Source: Pseudomonas thivervalensis
GTDB taxonomy: Bacteria > Pseudomonadota > Gammaproteobacteria > Pseudomonadales > Pseudomonadaceae
DNA length: 64,000 nucleotides
NCBI RefSeq assembly: GCF_001269655.1
Contig: NZ_LHVE01000020.1
Span: 496,001 to 560,000, forward strand
Direction: 5' to 3'
Part shown: piece after piece, positions 8,345 through 15,565 of the stretch
Layout: each line of letters starts with the position of its first letter
Position numbering within the stretch: the stretch's first letter is position 1
Position numbers and translations under genes: made by a program
Notes under the pieces: model-generated
Database searches by the model: none
Told to the model about the DNA's origin: nothing
Seen by the model: only the letters and a program-made list of their open reading frames with translations

Positions 8345-9828
8345 TGTCGTGTGCTGTGTTCTTCGTAGGCGCGACTGAACTCGCGACCGAACAGGTCCTG
8401 GAAATCCTCTTGGGCTTCCCGGGAAATGTTGCTGTAGAGCTCGGTGAATTGCTGCCAGTACTGCGCCTGTCGCGAGCCGCTGAAAATGCCCGACAGCCCA
8501 CCGGGCTTGGCCATGCGCTCTTCCAGTTGCGACGGCTCGAAGCGCCCCAGCAAATGCTTGATGGCCGCTTCCACACCAGCCATCACCGCCAGTTGGTGGG
8601 CCCGCAAGTCATCGAAACTGTCGCGCACCGCCGCGTCCGGGGCCATGAATGCCTGGTTGCCGTGGCGCAACAGCAACAGCAGGGCTTCATCGACATTGGG
8701 GGCGAACTTCAGCGGGTTGTTTTCCACCGGCTGGATCATCGTCTGCTGGATGCGGAACTCGCCCTTGAGGCTGCTGCGGGCGCGCAGGACATCGATCAGG
8801 CCTTCGACCATCAAGCGATAACTGCGCCCGATGTTTTCCATCTGCGCTTCGGCGTTGGCCTTGTCCAGGCGCAACTGATCCAGCCCGGCACCGCGCAGGA
8901 AGGCTTGCAGCAAATCGGGTTGGGCAGATTCGACCGCAGCGGTGGGAGCGACTGGGGCAACTGGCGCGACCGGAGGCTCGACGCGGGTGACCGACGCTTC
9001 AGGCACGGGGGCCGGCGGCGGCGCGCTGATTTCAGCAAAGATGTCGACGAGCGGCGGCTGCACAACAGGCGTCGCGACCGGCTCAACCACGGGGGGCGGC
9101 GACACAGGTTGCGGGGCCACGGGCAGCGGGGCAACCGCCACCGGCGCAGGCTTGTCGCTGAACGGGTCCCAGTCGTCCGGGATCACCGAAGCGGACGGCG
9201 GTGCCACCGGTTCGATCACCGGCGGTGGGCTCGGTCGGGCAATCGGCGTCGGCGGAAGGAAATTGTGTTGCTCAGCCGGGACATGGTCAGGCTGGGTGGC
9301 CGGCGGGACACTGCTCGGGGCCAGGAAATCGAACAGGTCCGGCAGGGTATCCATGGCCGAGACACCTTGGAAATGCGCAGGCACTTGGACCGGTGATGGG
9401 CCGGGAATCGGCGACGGCGCATACGCGGGGGCGCTCTGCTGCCCCATCAAGGCTTCGAAACTGCTGGGCGACTCGGCGAACGGGTTACTGTCGGTGACCG
9501 GCAGGCTGAAATCGACGCGGGCCTGGATTTCATAATCGCCGATGCGGATCACTTCACCGTCTTGCAAGGGCTCGCTGTTACCTTTGCGCAAGCGCACGCC
9601 AGCCTTGACCAATTCCACACCATTGGTGCTGTTATCGGTCAAGTAATAGCGCCCATCTTTGTATTGAATAACGCAATGTTTACCGGAAACCAGACGTTCA
9701 GGGTCCGGTAATACCCAGTCATTATCGGAATTACGGCCAATTGCCATCACCCCCTGATCCATGGACTTTTCAGAACACTGGCCTGGGGTAATTTTGTGAT
9801 AACTAGTGATAGTCAAACACAGCGGCAT
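8332..9828 (-). CDS. fha1: FHA-domain T6SS regulator/scaffold Fha1 (TagH family)
   Basis: A 498-residue protein. The N-terminal FHA domain (about 25-100) has the phosphothreonine-binding core: IGRNSDNDWVLPD, SGKH and DNSTNGVEL. A Pro/Ala/Val-rich linker covers about 130-300. The C-terminal part (about 310-498) is the conserved TagH/ImpI region. In H1-type systems Fha1 is the PpkA substrate that self-associates after phosphorylation and licenses assembly. It is first in the leftward operon and is divergent from tssA across a 415-base gap. The linker is low-complexity, so no function is read from it. Confidence 0.93.
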   Translation of the reverse strand: MPLCLTITSYHKITPGQCSEKSMDQGVMAIGRNSDNDWVLPDPERLVSGKHCVIQYKDGRYYLTDNSTNGVELVKAGVRLRKGNSEPLQDGEVIRIGDYEIQARVDFSLPVTDSNPFAESPSSFEALMGQQSAPAYAPSPIPGPSPVQVPAHFQGVSAMDTLPDLFDFLAPSSVPPATQPDHVPAEQHNFLPPTPIARPSPPPVIEPVAPPSASVIPDDWDPFSDKPAPVAVAPLPVAPQPVSPPPVVEPVATPVVQPPLVDIFAEISAPPPAPVPEASVTRVEPPVAPVAPVAPTAAVESAQPDLLQAFLRGAGLDQLRLDKANAEAQMENIGRSYRLMVEGLIDVLRARSSLKGEFRIQQTMIQPVENNPLKFAPNVDEALLLLLRHGNQAFMAPDAAVRDSFDDLRAHQLAVMAGVEAAIKHLLGRFEPSQLEERMAKPGGLSGIFSGSRQAQYWQQFTELYSNISREAQEDFQDLFGREFSRAYEEHSTRQRRR

Positions 9829-10065
9829 CTTGCCTCCTTGCTGAATACTTCGCGCGCGGGCGGGAGTGAGGGTTCAGGCCCTGACGACCCGCCGGCAACC
9901 TTGCCAACAACCGTGGAAACGGCTTTTTGCCAGCATGATTGCTGATCATAACCGGCTTGCGTGACAAAAACCCCACGTCAGTCGCCGCTTCGACCGATGG
10001 GTCGGGCAGGCTGTTAAGCGCATCACAACTGTTACATAGGGCATACACAGGCGAAATAGCTTACC

Positions 10066-10095
10066 TTGACAAGCGATAAGTACTACACCAAAAAT
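10066..10095 (+). promoter_or_regulatory. Candidate promoter of the tssA operon
   Basis: The -35 hexamer TTGACA (10066-10071) is perfect. The -10 candidate AAAAAT (10090-10095) matches 4 of 6 consensus bases at an 18-base spacing. Transcription from here would give a leader of about 140 bases before the chosen tssA start. The rest of the divergent gap (9829-10243) shows no gene. No comparably clear promoter was found facing fha1. Confidence 0.4.
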
Positions 10096-10160
10096 GCACA
10101 ACTTCTTGAATATACATGATGGCACTTTAAGATCATCCAAGACTTAAAGGGCCATTACCG

Positions 10161-10169
10161 TCAAGGAAC
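10161..10169 (+). promoter_or_regulatory. Possible RsmA/CsrA-type site in the tssA leader
   Basis: TCAAGGAAC resembles the core of RsmA targets (CARGGA). It lies inside the predicted untranslated leader, 75 bases upstream of the preferred GTG of tssA. In P. aeruginosa RsmA represses H1-T6SS mRNAs (established). Whether this one short motif acts that way here is inference. Confidence 0.25.
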
Positions 10170-10243
10170 ATGTGGAGTTTCATCCGAAACTTGCGTGTGA
10201 ACTGCCCGACTTCTTCAAGCGGGTGATAGGGAGATCGATCCAA

Positions 10244-11281
10244 GTGGATGTGCCTTTGTTGCTCGCCGCCGTTTCCGCGACTTCGCCGTGCGGTGAAGAC
10301 CTGGAATATGACGCGGATTTCCTGCGCCTGGAACGCGACTCCCGGGGCCAACCCGAGCGCAGCATGGGCGATTCGATCCTGCCTGCCGAACCGCCTGAAT
10401 GGCGCAGCATCCAGCAGCAGAGCCTGGACCTGCTGCAACGCAGCAAAGACCTGCGCATCACCCATTTCCTGATGCAAAGCTCCCTGGCCCTCGAAGGCCT
10501 GCCGGGCATGGCCCGTGTGCTGACGCTGATCAGCGAGCTGCTCAAGCAATACTGGGCCGAACTGCATCCGCGCCTGGACGCCGATGACGACAACGACCCC
10601 ACCGTGCGCATCAACGCCCTCGCTGGCCTGACGTCCGATGTCACCATCCGCCTGTTACGCGAAAGCATCCTCACCCGTTCGCGCACCTTCGGTGCCGTCA
10701 GCCTGCGCGCCGCCGCCAACGCCAGCGGCCTGCAAAGTTTTCCGGATGAAAACCTCGGCGCCGAACAGCTCGCCGGGGCCCTGCTCGACAGCGATCCCGA
10801 GCAGTTGGCAATCACCCGCGCCGCCCTGCTCGAAGCCCGCAGCGCCGCCGAAGCCATCGAGCAGCAAGTCAGCGACCAGGTCGGTTCCGCCCAAGGCGTG
10901 GACCTCGGCCCGTTGAAGCAGCCGCTGAAGATGGCCCTGCAGATTCTCGGTCAGTTCGCCCCGCAGAGCGGCGACAGTGCCCAGGCCGACCCTGTCAGCG
11001 ATGACAGCGACGCAACAACAGAATATGCCAGCGCGCCAAGCGCACCGCGCAATACCAACACCAGCACCGTCAGCGGCGACATCAACAACCGCGACGACGT
11101 GCTGCGCAGCCTGGACCGGATTCTCGCTTACTACACCCGTCATGAGCCCTCCAGCCCGCTGCCGGTGCTGTTGAACCGGGCCAAGAATCTGGTGCACGCC
11201 GACTTCGCGGCCATCGTGCGCAACCTGATTCCCGACGGCATGAGTCAATTTGAAAACCTGCGCGGCCCAGACAGCGAATAA
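10244..11281 (+). CDS. tssA: T6SS protein TssA (ImpA-type N-terminal domain)
   Basis: A 345-residue TssA, which caps the baseplate or distal sheath and coordinates tube and sheath growth. The start is taken as the GTG at 10244, giving MDVPLLLAAVSATSPCGEDL. This places the ImpA_N signature (SPCGEDLEYDADFL) at the usual distance from the N-terminus, with AGGGAG about 10 bases upstream. An in-frame GTG at 10172 would add 24 residues that do not look like the family. The middle holds WAELHPRLDADDDNDP, typical of short TssA proteins. The C-terminal part reads DVLRSLDRILAYYTRHEPSSPLP. It leads the rightward operon. Confidence 0.93.
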   Translation: MDVPLLLAAVSATSPCGEDLEYDADFLRLERDSRGQPERSMGDSILPAEPPEWRSIQQQSLDLLQRSKDLRITHFLMQSSLALEGLPGMARVLTLISELLKQYWAELHPRLDADDDNDPTVRINALAGLTSDVTIRLLRESILTRSRTFGAVSLRAAANASGLQSFPDENLGAEQLAGALLDSDPEQLAITRAALLEARSAAEAIEQQVSDQVGSAQGVDLGPLKQPLKMALQILGQFAPQSGDSAQADPVSDDSDATTEYASAPSAPRNTNTSTVSGDINNRDDVLRSLDRILAYYTRHEPSSPLPVLLNRAKNLVHADFAAIVRNLIPDGMSQFENLRGPDSE

Positions 11282-11362
11282 AAAGCGAGCGGATCACGCA
11301 GTCACGTCACCGGTACCCCCGATGACGCCAACACCGTCGCTCAAGCGACCAGGAGCAGCAAC

Positions 11363-11869
11363 GTGGCGAAGCAAAGTTCTCAGAAATTCATCGCGCGCAA
11401 CCGCGCGCCTCGAGTGCAGATCGAGTACGACGTCGAGCTCTACGGCGCCGAGAAAAAGGTCCAGTTGCCCTTCGTCATGGGCGTCATGGCCGACCTCGCC
11501 GGCAAGCCCGCCGAGCCTCTGGCACCGGTGGCCGACCGCAAGTTCCTCGAAATCGACGTCGACAATTTCGACTCGCGCCTCAAGGCCATGCAGCCGCGCG
11601 TGGCGTTCCATGTGCCTAACGAACTGACCGGCGAAGGCAACCTGAGCCTGGACCTGACATTCGAAAGCATGGACGACTTCAGCCCGGCGGCCGTCGCCCG
11701 CAAGGTCGACTCGCTGAACAAGCTGCTCGAAGCGCGCACCCAGTTGGCCAACCTGCTGACCTACATGGACGGCAAGACCGGTGCCGAAGAAATCATCATG
11801 AAGGCGATCAAGGACCCAGCGCTGTTGCAGGCCCTGGCGAGCGCGCCGAAGCCAGCACAGGACCAATGA
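11363..11869 (+). CDS. tssB: T6SS sheath small subunit TssB (VipA)
   Basis: A 168-residue TssB, half of the contractile sheath heterodimer. Family stretches include PRVQIEYDVELYGAEKKVQL, PFVMGVMADL and the FDSRLKAMxPRVAF helix used to interlock with TssC. The start is GTG at 11363 with AGGAGC ten bases upstream. The stop overlaps the tssC ATG by 4 bases. Length and sequence are typical of the H1 class. The H2-type paralogue is at 51599-52102. Confidence 0.97.
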   Translation: MAKQSSQKFIARNRAPRVQIEYDVELYGAEKKVQLPFVMGVMADLAGKPAEPLAPVADRKFLEIDVDNFDSRLKAMQPRVAFHVPNELTGEGNLSLDLTFESMDDFSPAAVARKVDSLNKLLEARTQLANLLTYMDGKTGAEEIIMKAIKDPALLQALASAPKPAQDQ

Positions 11870-13368
11870 TCATGACTGACAATACAGCCCGCGAAGGCGT
11901 GCAGAACCTGGGCGCAACCGAAGAAACCAGCGAGTTCGCGTCCCTGCTGCTGCAAGAATTCAAACCCAAGACCGAGCGTGCCCGCGAAGCCGTGGAAACG
12001 GCCGTGCGCACTCTGGCCGAGCAAGCCCTGGCGCAGACCGACCTGGTGTCCAACGACGCCATCAAGTCGATCGAATCGATCATCGCCGCCATCGACGCCA
12101 AGCTCACCGCCCAGGTCAACCAGGTCATCCACCACCCGGATTTCCAACAACTGGAAAGCGCCTGGCGTGGCCTGCACTACCTGGTCAACAACACCGAGAC
12201 CGATGAGCAGCTCAAGATCCGCGTGCTCAACATCTCCAAGCCTGACCTGCACAAGACCCTGAAGAAATTCAAGGGCACCGCGTGGGACCAGAGCCCGCTC
12301 TTCAAGAAGATGTACGAAGAAGAATACGGCCAGTTCGGCGGCGAGCCTTACGGCTGCCTGGTGGGCGACTACTACTTCGACCAGTCGCCACCGGACGTGG
12401 AGCTGCTGGGCGAGCTGTCGAAAGTCTGCGCGGCCATGCACTCGCCGTTCATCGCTGCGGCCTCGCCAACCGTGATGGGCATGGGCTCGTGGCAGGAACT
12501 GTCGAACCCGCGCGACCTGACCAAGATCTTCACCACACCGGAATACGCCGGCTGGCGTTCGCTGCGTGAGTCGGAAGACTCGCGCTACATCGGCCTGACC
12601 ATGCCGCGCTTCCTGGCGCGCCTGCCGTACGGTGCCAAGACCGACCCGGTGGAAGCCTTCGCCTTCGAAGAAAACACCGACGGCGCCGACAGCTCCAAGT
12701 ACACCTGGGCCAACGCCGCCTACGCGATGGCCGTGAACATCAACCGCTCGTTCAAACACTTCGGCTGGTGCTCGCGCATCCGTGGCGTGGAATCCGGCGG
12801 CGAAGTGGAAAACCTGCCAGCCCACACCTTCCCGACCGACGACGGTGGCGTGGACATGAAGTGCCCGACCGAAATCGCCATCTCGGACCGCCGTGAAGCG
12901 GAACTGGCGAAGAACGGTTTCATGCCGCTGCTGCACAAGAAAAACACCGACTTCGCCGCGTTCATCGGCGCCCAGTCGCTGCAGAAACCGGCCGAATACG
13001 ACGACCCGGACGCCACCGCCAACGCCAACCTGGCCGCGCGCCTGCCGTACCTGTTCGCCACCTGCCGTTTCGCCCATTACCTGAAGTGCATCGTGCGCGA
13101 CAAGATCGGTTCCTTCAAAGAGAAGGACGAGATGCAGCGCTGGTTGCAGGACTGGATCCTCAACTACGTCGACGGTGACCCGGCGCACTCCACCGAGACC
13201 ACCAAGGCCCAGCATCCATTGGCTGCCGCCGAAGTGATCGTGGAAGAAGTCGAAGGCAACCCGGGGTACTACAACTCCAAGTTCTACCTGCGCCCGCACT
13301 ACCAGCTCGAAGGGCTGACCGTGTCGCTGCGCCTGGTATCGAAACTGCCGTCGGCCAAGGGCGCGTAA
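11866..13368 (+). CDS. tssC: T6SS sheath large subunit TssC (VipB)
   Basis: A 500-residue sheath protein. Family marks are the HHPDFQQLESAWRGLHYLV helix, YGQFGGEPYGCLVGDYYF, SPFIAAASP and the C-terminal RPHYQLEGLTVSLRLVSKLP, which forms the TssB-TssC handshake. Two in-frame ATGs lie six bases apart (11866 and 11872). The first makes an ATGA overlap with tssB, and the second gives MTDNTAREG. Contraction of this sheath pushes the Hcp tube, and ClpV recycles it. The gene is followed by a REP doublet and then hcp, suggesting separate control of hcp dosage. Confidence 0.97.
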   Translation: MIMTDNTAREGVQNLGATEETSEFASLLLQEFKPKTERAREAVETAVRTLAEQALAQTDLVSNDAIKSIESIIAAIDAKLTAQVNQVIHHPDFQQLESAWRGLHYLVNNTETDEQLKIRVLNISKPDLHKTLKKFKGTAWDQSPLFKKMYEEEYGQFGGEPYGCLVGDYYFDQSPPDVELLGELSKVCAAMHSPFIAAASPTVMGMGSWQELSNPRDLTKIFTTPEYAGWRSLRESEDSRYIGLTMPRFLARLPYGAKTDPVEAFAFEENTDGADSSKYTWANAAYAMAVNINRSFKHFGWCSRIRGVESGGEVENLPAHTFPTDDGGVDMKCPTEIAISDRREAELAKNGFMPLLHKKNTDFAAFIGAQSLQKPAEYDDPDATANANLAARLPYLFATCRFAHYLKCIVRDKIGSFKEKDEMQRWLQDWILNYVDGDPAHSTETTKAQHPLAAAEVIVEEVEGNPGYYNSKFYLRPHYQLEGLTVSLRLVSKLPSAKGA

Positions 13369-13404
13369 ACAACAGTTGAAATGGGCTTTCCTGTGGAGGC
13401 CCTT

Positions 13405-13496
13405 TGTGGCGAGGGAGCTTGCTCCCGCTGGGTCGCGTAGCGGCCCCTTCTTGTGGGCGCTGCGCACCCAAGCGGGAGCAAGCTCCCTCGCCACAG
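13405..13496. repeat. REP doublet between tssC and hcp
   Basis: Two inverted copies of the Pseudomonas REP core: GTGGCGAGGGAGCTTGCTCC at the left, and GGGAGCAAGCTCCCTCGCCA at the right. They are separated by an imperfect GC-rich spacer and can fold into one long hairpin in RNA. Confidence 0.9.
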
Positions 13497-13587
13497 GGTG
13501 GTCCACAGGAGATCTTCATTGAGTTCACAGATTTCGCAAGGTCAGCGTCAACCAAACAATGTGGTAGAGACCACACAGGGAGAAAAC

Positions 13588-14076
13588 ATGGCTGTTGATA
13601 TTTTCATCAAGATTGGCGACATCAAGGGCGAGTCCATGGACAAGGCCCACAAGGACGAGATCGATGTCCTGAACTGGAGCTGGGGCATGTCCCAGTCCGG
13701 CAACATGCACGTGGGCAGCGGCGGTGGTGCGGGCAAGGTCAACGTCCAGGACCTGTCCCTGACCAAGTACGTCGACAAGGCGTCGCCGAACCTGATGATG
13801 CACTGCGCCAGCGGCAAGCACATCGACAAGGTCAAGCTGACCGTGCGCAAGGCCGGCGGTGAAAGCCAGGTCGAGTACATGATCATCAACCTGGAAGAAG
13901 TGCTGGTCACGTCCCTGAGCACCGGCGGCTCGGGCGGCGATGATCGCCTGACTGAAAACGTCACCCTGAACTTCGCCAAGGTGCTGGTGGATTACCAGCC
14001 ACAGAAAGCCGACGGCACCAAGGAAGGTGGTCCGGTCAAGTTCGGCTGGAACATCCGTCAGAACATCAAGGTGTAA
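13588..14076 (+). CDS. hcp: T6SS tube protein Hcp
   Basis: A 162-residue Hcp that forms the hexameric inner tube and carries small effectors. The N-terminus MAVDIFIKIGDIKGES and the middle DLSLTKYVDKASPNLM are family hallmarks. The ATG at 13588 has AGGGAG (13577-13582) as ribosome site. A longer frame from 13453 runs through the REP doublet and is discarded. A small hairpin (TGTGGT 13560-13565 with ACCACA 13570-13575) sits just before the ribosome site. A strong hairpin terminator follows the stop. This is the only hcp in the window, although two T6SS clusters are present. Confidence 0.98.
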   Translation: MAVDIFIKIGDIKGESMDKAHKDEIDVLNWSWGMSQSGNMHVGSGGGAGKVNVQDLSLTKYVDKASPNLMMHCASGKHIDKVKLTVRKAGGESQVEYMIINLEEVLVTSLSTGGSGGDDRLTENVTLNFAKVLVDYQPQKADGTKEGGPVKFGWNIRQNIKV

Positions 14077-14079
14077 TCA

Positions 14080-14114
14080 AACACGCCCCCGGTGCCACAC
14101 GCCGGGGGTGTTTG
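14080..14114 (+). terminator. Rho-independent terminator after hcp
   Basis: The stem AAACAC(G)CCCCCGG pairs with CCGGGGGTGTTT, with one bulged G and a short loop, immediately after the hcp stop and ending in TTT. It probably lets most transcripts stop after hcp, giving a tssA-hcp unit, with read-through to the effector pair and tssE onward. Confidence 0.7.
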
Positions 14115-14157
14115 GTGCTTGCTCGCAACCAATCCTTTCCCTTCCGGTGTCTGAGCC

Positions 14158-14613
14158 ATGGCCAAGCCTTCGTTTATCAATTTGTGGAAAGCCTATTCCG
14201 ATTTGCTGGTGACCTATCCCGACGCGAAACCTTGCGACGGTCCTTGGGCAAACCAATGCGCGATTCGCATGAGCATCACGCTCAATACCGAGCTGACCGT
14301 CAAAGTCAACAAGTCCACCTACACCGAACCCAAGTGCGCCCATGGGCATGCACGAGGGGCCGAGTCATTGGCAAATTGGCTGTGGAAACATCATCTGGGT
14401 CGCCCGTTGATCCTCGGCGGAACTGCCGCGGACCGACGCAAGCTACAAGACAAGACTGGCCTGATTTTCTTCAAGGATTGTTTCCAGCAAGTGGGAGAGG
14501 CCTCGGAAGGTCGCACCGGCGATCATATCGACCTCTGGAACCGTGGCCTAACCCTCGGGTACGACGATCCGGCCTATCGATCCCGAGCGATCTGGTTCTG
14601 GGAGCTCGTATGA
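14158..14613 (+). CDS. tae4: T6SS amidase effector Tae4
   Basis: A 151-residue protein of the Tae4 amidase family. The catalytic Cys is Cys34 in NQCAIRMS, and the His is His123 in GRTGDHIDLWN. The N-terminus MAKPSFINLWKAY also follows the family pattern (xRPSFxxLWxAY). Tae4 enzymes cleave the stem-peptide amide bond of Gram-negative peptidoglycan in the periplasm of rival cells, normally delivered inside Hcp. The gene follows hcp directly and overlaps the next gene (immunity) as ATGA. There is no signal peptide, as expected for a T6SS cargo. Catalytic residues are assigned by alignment to known family motifs from memory. Confidence 0.87.
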   Translation: MAKPSFINLWKAYSDLLVTYPDAKPCDGPWANQCAIRMSITLNTELTVKVNKSTYTEPKCAHGHARGAESLANWLWKHHLGRPLILGGTAADRRKLQDKTGLIFFKDCFQQVGEASEGRTGDHIDLWNRGLTLGYDDPAYRSRAIWFWELV

Positions 14614-15059
14614 TCAAGACTCACTGCGCGATATGGGTGGGCTGCCTGTTGACCAGCCTGACCGCCTGTGCCCAGCAGCAATCCCCACCGACAACGGCCT
14701 CCGTAGCGGTGGAGCAGGTCGTCTCGATGGGCGGGCAAACGTTGAGGCTGGAGAACGACCAGGCGCGCTGCGCGCTGCGCAAGCCCGACCAGACCCTGAT
14801 GCCACTCGACTTGGCTTGGCCTTGCCAGTTCACGGTCGATCGACAGGGCAAACCCCACGTCGAGACCTTCGGCAAGGTGCCTATTGTCATCGTTGTCCAT
14901 ATATCTGCTGGCCCCCATAACAATCAGGAATGTCGCTCCGAATACCGCGCCGTGCGCCAGATCAATGGGCAGCTCGAGCCCTCGGTTATCGCGCGCAACG
15001 CCAGTTGCATGCGCGGCACAGGTGACCAGAAGAATTACACGGGCCTTTTCACTTGGTAA
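14610..15059 (+). CDS. Predicted Tae4 immunity lipoprotein (Tai4-like role)
   Basis: A 149-residue protein with a lipoprotein signal: MIKTHCAIWV, a hydrophobic stretch and the lipobox LTAC with Cys20. It is therefore probably tethered on the periplasmic side of a membrane. That is where a cell must neutralise a peptidoglycan amidase delivered by its sisters. It overlaps tae4 by 4 bases, the standard arrangement of an effector-immunity pair. The mature part has several Cys residues and no fold I can name. The immunity role is inferred from position and localisation. The 3' end overlaps the tssE start by 7 bases. Confidence 0.72.
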   Translation: MIKTHCAIWVGCLLTSLTACAQQQSPPTTASVAVEQVVSMGGQTLRLENDQARCALRKPDQTLMPLDLAWPCQFTVDRQGKPHVETFGKVPIVIVVHISAGPHNNQECRSEYRAVRQINGQLEPSVIARNASCMRGTGDQKNYTGLFTW

Positions 15060-15565
15060 CCGAAATCGCCACCCGCGATCGCCTGCAACCGTCCCTGCTG
15101 GACCGGTTGACCGACGACGATCCGACCAACCCCAAGGAAAGCGCCGACAAGCGCGTGCTCTCCCTGACCCAATTGAAAGCCTCGGTGCTGCGTGACCTGG
15201 CGTGGCTGCTCAACACCACGTCATTGCTCGACGCCGATGCGACGCTGCACACCCCGGCGGGCACCTCGGTGGTGAATTTCGGGCTGCCGGCGCTGGCCGG
15301 CAACAGCGCGTCGAACGTCGATGTCTCGGCCCTGGAAACCTTGATCCACCAGGCCATCGCCACCTTCGAACCGCGCATCCTGCGCCACACCCTACGGGTG
15401 CGCGCCCGGGCGACGGCCGAGATGAACCACAACGCCTTGAGTTTCGAGATCGAAGGCGACCTCTGGGCCCAGCCCGTGCCGCTGCGCCTGATGCTGCAGA
15501 CCGACCTGGACCTGGAAACCGGCCATGTGCGCGTGGTCAACGCCGACCAGCGGAGACGCCCATGA
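15053..15565 (+). CDS. tssE: T6SS baseplate subunit TssE (gp25-like)
   Basis: A 170-residue gp25-like protein. The N-terminus LQPSLLDRLTDDDP is the family start motif. The middle carries SLTQLKASVLRDLAWLLNTT, and the gp25 core FEPRILRHTLRVRA lies at about 105-120. The likely start is TTG at 15053, inside the end of the immunity gene (TTG GTA ACC), with no clear ribosome site, so translation is probably coupled to the upstream stop. Its stop overlaps tssF as ATGA. TssE links the baseplate wedge to the sheath. The unusual start codon may be a by-product of insertion of the tae4 pair. Confidence 0.94.
   Translation: MVTEIATRDRLQPSLLDRLTDDDPTNPKESADKRVLSLTQLKASVLRDLAWLLNTTSLLDADATLHTPAGTSVVNFGLPALAGNSASNVDVSALETLIHQAIATFEPRILRHTLRVRARATAEMNHNALSFEIEGDLWAQPVPLRLMLQTDLDLETGHVRVVNADQRRRP

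Noticed and set aside
10172..10243. Upstream GTG start for tssA
   Set aside because: The extra 24 residues do not resemble TssA N-termini; GTG 10244 has a ribosome site and the usual family start.
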